In this document: one piece after another, positions 18,186 to 28,973 of the stretch
Numbering within the stretch: position 1 is the first letter of the stretch
Layout: the number at the start of each line of letters is the position of its first letter
DNA from: Streptomyces sp. H27-C3
GTDB lineage: Bacteria > Actinomycetota > Actinomycetes > Streptomycetales > Streptomycetaceae
Assembly: GCF_030063415.1 (NCBI RefSeq)
Contig: NZ_JASITA010000002.1
Location: 124,001-188,000 of the forward strand
Direction of reading: 5' to 3'
DNA length: 64,000 nt
Notes under the pieces: generated by a model
Database searches by the model: none
What the model saw: the letters and a program-made list of their open reading frames with translations, nothing else
What the model was told of the DNA's origin: nothing
Made by a program: the position numbers and the translations under genes

Positions 18186-20729
18186 ATGCCGATCGTGAAA
18201 GCGTTCAGAATCCGGGCCGCGGCGCTCGCCGCGCTGATCACCGTGGTGGCCGTGTGCACCGGTGACGCCGTCGCCCGCAGCTTTCCCTTCGGGCCGCGCA
18301 CCCGCAGCGTCAATGACCTCGGGAACCAGTTCGTGCCGTACCACGCGCATCTGTGGGACCTGCTGCGCGGACGCGCGGACGGCGGGGTGCTGCTCAACTG
18401 GCAGTCCGGGTACGGGACCAGCTTCCTGGCCGACATCGGTACATACGTCAGCAGCCCCTTCGCCCTGCTCGTCGGCGTCTTCCCCAGGGACGAGATCGAC
18501 CTGGCGGTGTACGTGATCACCGTCCTGAAGATGGCGGTGGCCGCCGCCGCCATGACCGTGCTGCTGCTCGCCCTGCGCGAGGGCGGCAGCCGGTGGTGGG
18601 TCGCCGGAGTCCTGGGGGCGTCGTACGCGCTGTGCGGCTGGGCCGTCGCCGAGGCGATCTACAACCCGATGTGGATGGACGGTCTGATCGCCTTCCCGCT
18701 GCTGTGCCTGGTCGGTGAGTGGGCGCGTACGGGCCGCCATCGCGTTCTGGGCCCGGTGCTCGTGTCCCTGGCGTGGGTCGCGAACTTCTACACTGCGTAC
18801 ATGGCGACGCTGGGGGCCACGCTGGTCCTTGTGCTGCGGCTGCTCCTCGACGAGGAGCAGGCGGCCGGCGCGCGCCTACGGGTCCTACTGAGGGCCGCCT
18901 GCACCACCCTGCTCGGCATCGGTCTGGCCGCGCCCGTCCTGGCCGTCGTCTTTCTCGGGTCGACCCATGCCTATCCGGGCTGGACGCGGCAGTTCGCACC
19001 GTCCGGCTGGTCCGACGTGTTGGCCCGGCTGCTCCCTGCGACATACAGCTTCTTCACGCCCGCCGTGTTCGTCGGCACCGGCGCGCTGCTGCTTGCCTGC
19101 ACCCTGGTGTTCAACCGGGCGGCGCCCCGGCGCGAGCGGCGGGCCTGGACGCTGCTCGCGGTGGCCGTGGCTGTGTCCATGCAGTGGGGGCCGACCCATC
19201 TGGTGTGGCACGTCTTCGCGACGCCCAACGGCAGCCCGTACCGGCAGACCTTCGTGCTCGCCGGGATCCTGGTGATCGCCGGGTGGGTGTCGGTCTCGTA
19301 CGGCTGGCCGGGGCGCCGTGCGCTGCTCGGTGGTGGCGGGGTGCTGGTCCTGGCCGCGTTGGGTGCGGTGACCAGCGAGCATCTGACCGCCTGGACGTAC
19401 CCGCTGTTCGTCGGCGGGCTCCTGGCGGCCGGCGGCGCGGTGCTGCTCGCGGCGCGGGCGGACCTGCGGGGGCGCCGGATCCTCGGGGTCGCCGCCGCGG
19501 TGCTGCTCGTGGGGGCGACGGTGGGGCAGGCCGCCGCGACCACCGCGTACGCGGACCGGCGGCGGCTGGGGCAGCTCGACGACTACGCGCCCTGGGGCGA
19601 GCGGCAGCGGCTTCAGGCGCAAGCAGTGGAGGGGGCGGACGAGTGGCCCGCGTTCCGGACCGAGACCGGGCGTGAACAGAGCACCAGCAACGACCCGTTG
19701 GTCGTCGGCGGCCAGGGCGCGTCGTACTACAGCAGCCATACTCCCGACGTCCTCACCCGCACGCTCGCCGCGCTCGGCGGGGGCTGGACGTCGGGCGGGC
19801 GCTCGGTGCAGAGCCTCGACAATCCGGTCACCGACGCCGTGTTCTCGGTCGGCGCACGGGTACACATGCCGCGCGACCCGCACCAGGGGCACTCACGGCC
19901 CGACGACCGCGGGGTGACGGTGACCCGCGCGCCCGCGCCGCCCCTGGTCACCATGCGCCCGCCGGGCGCCCCGCCGCGCTTCGGCGCCTCGCCGTTCCGC
20001 AACCAGGAAGCGCTGCTCGGAGCATCCGTCTATACGCTGCCGCCCACGAAGCAGACCTCCGGGACCTTGCGGGCCGCGTGCCCGGCGGGCAGCGAGGTCT
20101 TCCTGTGGGCGCCCGACTTCTTCGGCACGGCCGCGCTCGGCCCGGGCCCGGCGAGCGATCTGCACGGCGGGCAGCCCGCCCGGCGCGCGGCGACGCAGCC
20201 ACTGGGGAAGGTGTCCGCCGACGGCCGCGTCGCGATCACGTTGAAGGGCCCGTCGAAGAACCCGACGGCCGGGGTCGCGGACCTCCCGGCGGGGAGCGTC
20301 GGCTGTCTGGACCGGGAGCGGCTGGACTCCGCCGTGGCCGCGCTCAGTGCGAGCGGTGCGAGTTCCGTCCGGGTCTCGGACAGTGGCGTACGGGCCGAAC
20401 TGCCGCCCGGCGCCCGGGGAACCGCCGTCTTCGCCATGCCGCGCATCGCCGGCTGGAGCTGCGCGGTGCACGGCTCGGCGGCCCGCCCCGCCGACTCCTA
20501 CCTGGGGCTCGTCGCCGTCCCCCTCGACGGCCGAACCACCTCACTGGCCTGCGACTTCAGCCCGCCGGGCCTGCGGCTCGGCGGGTACGCGGGCGGGCTC
20601 TCCCTGCTCGTGCTCATCGCGGTCGCCGCGCTCCCCCGGGTACCGGCACGGATCCGTTCCCGTACCCGCAACGACGACGACACCCACTCTTCATCCGTGG
20701 ACCATCGGCCCTTGGCCCGCACGGCATGA
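18186..20729 (+). CDS. YfhO-family large membrane protein
   Basis: 847-residue polytopic membrane protein with about a dozen N-terminal membrane segments, a large exported domain (roughly 470-800) and one C-terminal span (LSLLVLIAVAALP). The YfhO hallmark is NDLGNQFVPYHAHLWDLLRG.. ..LLNWQSGYGTSFLADIGTYVSSPFALL. In Firmicutes YfhO glycosylates lipoteichoic acid. Adjacency to the divergent GT2/GtrA pair suggests glycosylation of an envelope polymer with a polyprenyl-sugar donor. The ATG at 18186 follows AAAGG; an in-frame TTG two codons earlier is less likely. Confidence 0.88.
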   Translation: MPIVKAFRIRAAALAALITVVAVCTGDAVARSFPFGPRTRSVNDLGNQFVPYHAHLWDLLRGRADGGVLLNWQSGYGTSFLADIGTYVSSPFALLVGVFPRDEIDLAVYVITVLKMAVAAAAMTVLLLALREGGSRWWVAGVLGASYALCGWAVAEAIYNPMWMDGLIAFPLLCLVGEWARTGRHRVLGPVLVSLAWVANFYTAYMATLGATLVLVLRLLLDEEQAAGARLRVLLRAACTTLLGIGLAAPVLAVVFLGSTHAYPGWTRQFAPSGWSDVLARLLPATYSFFTPAVFVGTGALLLACTLVFNRAAPRRERRAWTLLAVAVAVSMQWGPTHLVWHVFATPNGSPYRQTFVLAGILVIAGWVSVSYGWPGRRALLGGGGVLVLAALGAVTSEHLTAWTYPLFVGGLLAAGGAVLLAARADLRGRRILGVAAAVLLVGATVGQAAATTAYADRRRLGQLDDYAPWGERQRLQAQAVEGADEWPAFRTETGREQSTSNDPLVVGGQGASYYSSHTPDVLTRTLAALGGGWTSGGRSVQSLDNPVTDAVFSVGARVHMPRDPHQGHSRPDDRGVTVTRAPAPPLVTMRPPGAPPRFGASPFRNQEALLGASVYTLPPTKQTSGTLRAACPAGSEVFLWAPDFFGTAALGPGPASDLHGGQPARRAATQPLGKVSADGRVAITLKGPSKNPTAGVADLPAGSVGCLDRERLDSAVAALSASGASSVRVSDSGVRAELPPGARGTAVFAMPRIAGWSCAVHGSAARPADSYLGLVAVPLDGRTTSLACDFSPPGLRLGGYAGGLSLLVLIAVAALPRVPARIRSRTRNDDDTHSSSVDHRPLARTA

Positions 20730-20793
20730 GCTCCGGCGTACGGTCGGCCGCCTGCCCCCCGCACCCAGGACCGAAGCCAGAGGCGAGTCCCCC

Positions 20794-21714
20794 ATGCCAT
20801 CTCTTCTGAGCAACCGGCTGACGAAGTGGGCCCTGCGCCCCGTCGCCGCGCTCGTCGACCAGCGCATCACCCGCTCCACTTCAAAGCTGCGCGGCGATCT
20901 CGAAGCCACCCGCAAGGACCTGGCCGAGCTCCGGCGCAAGCAGTACGGAATCGGCATGCTGCTCGACCGCACCGGGCGCGGCCAACACCGGATGCCGACG
21001 CCCGACCAGATCGAGACGCTCGTGGGCGAAGTGGGCGCGGTGACGGACGCGGGCGAGCGAGCGCGCCGCAATGTCACCGTCGCCTACCGCAATGTGGTGG
21101 CCCTGGAGGCGCTGGGGGTGGGCCGGATGGCGGGCGGCACGTCCAATGTGTGCGGCAAGCTGGCCACCATTCCGCTGCTCGCGCCGAGGGACGACGAAGC
21201 TCTCGACGTGCTGGAAATCGGCACGCTGCACGGGCTGTTCGCGGCGGCGCTGATGCGCATGCTGCACCGGACGGGCATCGAGGCGAGGCTGACGATCGTC
21301 GATCCGCTCGCGGGCACCCAGCTCCAGCCGGGCACCACCGACTACGAGGAGCCGACGGGCACTCCGGTGCGCGAGGACGTCGTACGGGCCAACCTGGCGC
21401 TCGGCGGCGGCCGCTCGGGCACGGAGGCCCGGATCCGGCAGGGCTTCTCCGGGGACCCCGAGGTGCGCTCCGAGATCTCCGACCGCCGGTACGGCGTGAT
21501 CGTGGTGGACGGCGACCACTCCTTCGAAGGGGTGCTGGCCGACCTGGAGTGGGCCGAGCTGATCGCCGCGCCCGGCGGGATCGTAGTCCTCGACGACTAC
21601 GGCGACGGGCGCTGGCCCGGCGTCAAGGACGCGTTCGACAAACATGCGGCGGGCGGCAGCAGGCTCACGATGCTGGGCAGGGTCGCCACGTCCGCGTTCC
21701 TGCGCGCGGGCTGA
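20794..21714 (+). CDS. Class I SAM-dependent methyltransferase
   Basis: 306-residue protein. An N-terminal basic/coiled segment (LRGDLEATRKDLAELRRKQYG) is followed by a Rossmann methyltransferase fold: LDVLEIGTLHGLFAAALMRML (motif I, EIGTLHG), LTIVDPLAG, YGVIVVDGDHSFEGVLADLEWAE, and PGGIVVLDDYGDGRWPGVK. The DGDHSFEG/LDDYG pattern is shared with TylF/cephalosporin-hydroxylase-like sugar methyltransferases. It lies 64 bp after the YfhO gene on the same strand, so a role in modifying an envelope glycan is plausible. The ATG at 20794 is chosen since upstream codons lie in the spacer. Confidence 0.8.
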   Translation: MPSLLSNRLTKWALRPVAALVDQRITRSTSKLRGDLEATRKDLAELRRKQYGIGMLLDRTGRGQHRMPTPDQIETLVGEVGAVTDAGERARRNVTVAYRNVVALEALGVGRMAGGTSNVCGKLATIPLLAPRDDEALDVLEIGTLHGLFAAALMRMLHRTGIEARLTIVDPLAGTQLQPGTTDYEEPTGTPVREDVVRANLALGGGRSGTEARIRQGFSGDPEVRSEISDRRYGVIVVDGDHSFEGVLADLEWAELIAAPGGIVVLDDYGDGRWPGVKDAFDKHAAGGSRLTMLGRVATSAFLRAG

Positions 21715-21716
21715 GC

Positions 21717-21770
21717 GCCGCACACCCCCTGGGGGCCGCACACCCCCTGGGGGCCGCACACCCCCTGAGC
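21717..21770. repeat. 18-bp tandem repeat, three copies
   Basis: GCCGCACACCCCCTGGGG-type units start at 21717, 21735 and 21753 with exact 18-bp period, beginning 3 bp after the methyltransferase stop codon. The array ends with CTGAGCGCCG, repeating the sequence around that stop codon. It fills the 70-bp gap to the converging kinase gene; no ordinary terminator is seen. Confidence 0.85.
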
Positions 21771-21784
21771 GCCGCGCGCCGGCG

Positions 21785-23323
21785 CTACGCGCCGCGCATC
21801 TGCTGGTGCCGGTCGAGGGAGCGGCGCACCTCGGCCGGCAGGGGGTGGTACACGCCGTACACCCGCTCGGCGTCGTAGAGCAGGGACTGCAACTGGCCGT
21901 GCGCCGACGCGTGATCGCCCACCGCGAGCAGCAGATGGGCGATGCGGTTGCGCAGCTCGAAGGCGCGGGCGGTCGGGTCGACCGTGCCGGGCGCGCCGGT
22001 CGCGTACTGGTTCTCGTAGTACGGCAGCAGGCCGCGGTACTCGGTGAGGGCCGCGGCCGGCTCGCCGAGCTGCTCCAGGCACTGCGCGGCGTCGTAACGG
22101 AACTGGAGCGCCTGCGGGTCGCCGGGTCCCGCGTCGGCGGCCCGGTCGTCGGCGAGGCGCCGCAGCTCGGGCAGGGCGCGGCGGTACTGCCCGTCGTCGA
22201 GCAGCGTCGCCGCGTACTGCTTGCGCAGGATGCGCACGACCGGGGAGCGCTCGCCGTGCTGGGCGGCGGCGGCCGGCAGGATCCCGCCGAGGATGTCCAC
22301 GGCCTGGGTGATCCGCCCCTCGCCGAGTAGCTGCTTGACCTCGTCGACGGCGCCCGCGATGTCGGGCTGCGCGGGCGTGGGTGTGGGCTGGGCGGCGGGC
22401 GGCGCGGAGACGCGGTCGGGCCAGGGGGCGTGCGGGCGCAGGAAGGGGCGGGTCGGGTCGAGCGGGCGCGCGGGCACGGCGGGGGCGGGGGCGGGCAGGA
22501 GCGGGACGAGCGACTCGTAGACCACCTGGGCGGAGGCCGGCCGGTGCTGCGGGTCCTTGGCGAGCAGCCGCAGGACGAGCGCTTCGAGCGGCTGCGGGAT
22601 CTCGGGGCGCAGTTGGCGGACGGGGACCGGCGCCTCGTACAGATGGCGGTGCAGCACACCGAGGACGGTCGATCCCGCGAACGGCACGTTCCCGCTGAGG
22701 AGTTCGTGCAGCACCACGCCCAGTGCGTAGAGGTCGGTGTACGGGCCGACGGCGCCGCCCATCGCCTGCTCGGGTGCCATGTAGGCGGGGCTGCCGATGG
22801 GTGATCCGGTGTGGGTGAGGCGGGTGGTGTCGGTGTCGATGACGGAGGCGACGCCGAGGTCGAGGACGGTGAGTGTGCCGTCGGGCTTCACCATGATGTT
22901 GCGCGGCTTGAGGTCGCGGTGGACGATCGGCACCGCGTGCACGGCGGAGAGCACGGCGCACAGCTGGGCGGCGGCCGCGACGGCCCACTGCCAGGGGTAC
23001 GGATCGTGCTTCGCGATGTGGTCGGCGAGGTCGATCCCGTCGACGTACTGCATGACGAGGTACAGGTCGTCGCTGTCGCTGCCCGCGTCGTGGACGGTGA
23101 CCAGGCCGGGGTGGTCGACCTGGGCGGTGACGCGGCACTCGCGCACGAAGCGGCGGCGCATGTCCTCGGCGGCGGTGGCGGCGGCCATCCGGTCGGGGCG
23201 CAGCAGCTTCACGGCGACGCGGCGGTCGAGGCGCTGGTCGTACGCCGTCCAGACCTGGCCCATGCCGCCCTGGCCGATGACGGTGGCCAGCTCGTAGCGC
23301 CCGGCGATGATCCGCCCGTTCAC
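21785..23323 (-). CDS. Hanks-type serine/threonine protein kinase with TPR-like C-terminus
   Basis: 512-residue cytoplasmic kinase. The catalytic domain (about 8-270) has the Gly loop IGQGGMGQVW, Lys39 in VAVKLL, the RECRVTAQVDHPGLVTVHD C-helix, the catalytic loop HRDLKPRN and the MAPEQAM segment; the metal motif reads DLG instead of DFG. A Pro-rich linker (to ~340) precedes helical repeats (about 345-505: AVDEVKQLLGEGRITQAVDIL.., ALTEYRGLLPYYENQYA..) resembling tetratricopeptides. It has no membrane span or PASTA domain. Its start overlaps the stop of the upstream membrane protein by 4 nt (ATGA), so the two are probably one unit. Confidence 0.92.
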   Translation of the reverse strand: MNGRIIAGRYELATVIGQGGMGQVWTAYDQRLDRRVAVKLLRPDRMAAATAAEDMRRRFVRECRVTAQVDHPGLVTVHDAGSDSDDLYLVMQYVDGIDLADHIAKHDPYPWQWAVAAAAQLCAVLSAVHAVPIVHRDLKPRNIMVKPDGTLTVLDLGVASVIDTDTTRLTHTGSPIGSPAYMAPEQAMGGAVGPYTDLYALGVVLHELLSGNVPFAGSTVLGVLHRHLYEAPVPVRQLRPEIPQPLEALVLRLLAKDPQHRPASAQVVYESLVPLLPAPAPAVPARPLDPTRPFLRPHAPWPDRVSAPPAAQPTPTPAQPDIAGAVDEVKQLLGEGRITQAVDILGGILPAAAAQHGERSPVVRILRKQYAATLLDDGQYRRALPELRRLADDRAADAGPGDPQALQFRYDAAQCLEQLGEPAAALTEYRGLLPYYENQYATGAPGTVDPTARAFELRNRIAHLLLAVGDHASAHGQLQSLLYDAERVYGVYHPLPAEVRRSLDRHQQMRGA

Positions 23324-24012
23324 CGGCCTTCACCGTCGCGGCTGCCGCCACCGCTGCCACCACCGCTGTTGCCGCTGCCGCTGTCCCTGCGGAGGTAGTC
23401 GCTGAGCTCGTCGAGCTCGGCGCGGACCTGGTCGAGGCGCTGGGGCTGCTGCGGACGTTGCTGTTGGGGCTGCTGCTGCGGGGGCGGTGTCGCCGGGTAG
23501 CCGTACGAGGGCCCTGGGGCCGGGGTGTTCGCGTACGGATTCGGGGGCGGGCCCGGGTTCGGGGTCTGGTTCGGGAGCTGGTTCGGCGCTGAATTCCGGA
23601 CCTGGTTCGGCATCTGGTTCGGGTACGAGCCGTATTGCGGGACCGTGTTGCTGTACGGCCCGTAGGGGTCCGGTGCGCCGAGCGCCCGCGCCCGCTTGTG
23701 GTGCCGGATGTCGAAGACCAGGAAGTACGCGGCGCTCGCCATGCCGAGCAGCAGCACGAAAACCACGGCGACATCGGTCCTGGGGTCCTTCTCGGGCAGC
23801 GAACCGACCACACCGAGGGCGGCGAAGGATAGGGGCAGACTCCCCCAGGCGAGGACCCAGTCGAGCCCCCTGCCCCGCAGGATCGCGATCCTGAACAGCG
23901 GCACGCAGGACAGCAGGCCGCAGCTCAGCGCCCCGCAGAGGGTGAACAGCACCCGCAGGCCGATGACGGCACCGTCATTACGGGCGGGCGGCGCGGCGCC
24001 GGAGCCGTGCAT
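23320..24012 (-). CDS. Membrane protein with Pro/Gln/Asn-rich tail, partner of the kinase
   Basis: 230-residue protein of unknown function. Three or four hydrophobic helices occur between residues 15 and 105 (VIGLRVLFTLCGALSCGLLSCVPLF.., WVLAWGSLPLSFAALGVVGSL, VAVVFVLLLGMASAAYFLVFD). They are followed by a basic stop-transfer, a Pro/Asn/Tyr/Gln-rich low-complexity region with NQxPNQ repeats, a short helix (LDQVRAELDELSDYLRRD) and a Gly/Ser tail. AGGAG precedes the ATG at 24012. Coupling to the downstream kinase suggests a membrane anchor or substrate. Confidence 0.8.
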   Translation of the reverse strand: MHGSGAAPPARNDGAVIGLRVLFTLCGALSCGLLSCVPLFRIAILRGRGLDWVLAWGSLPLSFAALGVVGSLPEKDPRTDVAVVFVLLLGMASAAYFLVFDIRHHKRARALGAPDPYGPYSNTVPQYGSYPNQMPNQVRNSAPNQLPNQTPNPGPPPNPYANTPAPGPSYGYPATPPPQQQPQQQRPQQPQRLDQVRAELDELSDYLRRDSGSGNSGGGSGGGSRDGEGR

Positions 24013-24269
24013 GGCTGCTCCTGGAAGACCTGGTGGGGCGAGAACGGGGACGTGAGCGGGGACGTGCACCGGGACGCGGGCCCGGACCTGGACGGCGAAG
24101 CGCGAGCGAACGCACTACGAGCGTATACACCGACACCGACAACGGCCCCTGGGTTGTACGGAACCGATGTGGCTCGGCTCACTGTCCGTCCGCCGGTCGC
24201 TTCACCGGGCTCTGATCAGCACGGCACGGATCGGCGGAGCTCGGCACAGCGCGCACAGAAAAAGAGCCC

Positions 24270-25013
24270 TCAGAGGCCGGCCGGTGCCTCGGTGGGTCCG
24301 CCGCCCGCGGGCAGCCGCTCGTCGGGGCAGCCCGACAGCACGCGCTTCATGGCGTCCCGCTCGGCGCCGGTCACCCACAGCTCGTACTTCTTCTTCACAG
24401 CGACCTGTCGCGCCACGTACGTACAGCGGTACTCCTTGTTGCCGGGCAGCCAGGTCGCCGTATCGCCGTCACTCTTGCGGCGGTTGGCCGAGGAGTCGAC
24501 GGCCAGCAGGTTCAGCGGGTCGTTGGCGAGCGCGACGCGCTTGCTGCGGCCCCACTGCTGGGCGCCCTTCTGCCAGGCGTCGGAGAGCGCGACCAGGTGG
24601 TCGATATCGACCTTGCTGCGTCCGCGCACGTACTCCACGCGTCGCCCGGTGTACGGGTCGTCCGTGAGCGTCCCGGACACGACCTCGCAGTCCCCGCCCC
24701 TGACCCCGGCCTTGAAGCGCTCACCGGTCAGGTCCCGCTTGAGGATGTCGTCGCGCGTCCCGCAACCGTTGTCGTCGGCGTCGGCCCAGGCCCGGCCGAA
24801 CTCCTCGCGCTCGTATCCGGTCTTGGGGGCGCGCCCCTTGACGGTGAGCTTCTGCACGGCGGCCAGCGCGGACCCGGGTTCCCCCGCCGGGCCGCCGCCC
24901 TGCCCGCTCGACCCGCTGCTCCCGTCGCCCAGGTCGCCCACACCGCCCTCGGTGCAGCCGGTGAGGGCAAGAGCGGCGGTGAGCAACGCGACGGGAGCGG
25001 CTTTCCTGAGCAT
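24270..25013 (-). CDS. Secreted HNH nuclease lipoprotein (GmrSD/DUF1524-type)
   Basis: 247-residue exported nuclease. A signal peptide MLRKAAPVALLTAALALTGC has a lipobox (LTGC, Cys20), then a Gly/Ser linker. The nuclease core is YVRGRSKVDIDHLVALSDAWQKGAQQW, where DIDH is the HNH metal/general-base motif, then VALANDPLNLLAVDSSANRRKSD supplying the Asn and remaining ligands, then a C-terminal KKKYELWVT helix. Related Streptomyces exported nucleases take part in nutrient DNA scavenging. The ATG at 25013 starts a normal lipoprotein signal. A T-run follows the stop on the minus strand. Confidence 0.87.
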   Translation of the reverse strand: MLRKAAPVALLTAALALTGCTEGGVGDLGDGSSGSSGQGGGPAGEPGSALAAVQKLTVKGRAPKTGYEREEFGRAWADADDNGCGTRDDILKRDLTGERFKAGVRGGDCEVVSGTLTDDPYTGRRVEYVRGRSKVDIDHLVALSDAWQKGAQQWGRSKRVALANDPLNLLAVDSSANRRKSDGDTATWLPGNKEYRCTYVARQVAVKKKYELWVTGAERDAMKRVLSGCPDERLPAGGGPTEAPAGL

Positions 25014-25040
25014 GCGCGGCAAGGCGGGCCGTCCTGACCG

Positions 25041-25118
25041 AGGGAGTGAGCTGACTCCCTGGATCCTACGGGCCGCCACCCTCCCGCAGAGGGGTCACCC
25101 TCCCGAAAGGGGGCGGCC
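25041..25118 (-). terminator. Paired hairpins after mfd
   Basis: Two inverted repeats lie in the mfd-to-lipoprotein gap: AGGGAGT / ACTCCCT (25041-25060) and GGCCGCC / GGCGGCC (25071-25118) with further internal pairing. Together they likely end the mfd transcript. Confidence 0.5.
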
Positions 25119-25119
25119 G

Positions 25120-28650
<3,531 letters not shown>

Positions 28651-28973
28651 GAAGGGGTTCCGTCCGGGGTGACAGGCAGTGACGAGGTGGACAACGCGAA
28701 GGGCCCGACACGTCTCACGGGCCGGGGGCGGATTCCAGCGTACGACTCCCCTACGACACTCGCGCCCGCAATGCCCCCGAGCCGCGTCCGGGTCCCGCGC
28801 GGCGCACCCGCACACACGGCGATGGGGCGCCCGGCGGAGATCCGCCGGGCGCCCCGTCGGACCCGGCGCCGGGATCTCCCCTGTGCACCCCGGACCCGGG
28901 TCCTCAACCGCACCGCACCGCCGCGTGCGGGGCCCCGCACCGATCTCTCGTGCGGCACCCGCTCGCGCTCCCG
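28651..28973. other. 323-bp gap between exporter operon and mfd, with terminator hairpin
   Basis: Non-coding. It holds a perfect 15-bp stem (arms 28824-28838 and 28841-28855, 2-nt loop) 118 bp after the permease stop, the probable terminator of the ABC operon. The rest, up to the mfd start, should carry the mfd promoter, but I see no clear -10/-35 pair. No small gene is convincing. Confidence 0.7.
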
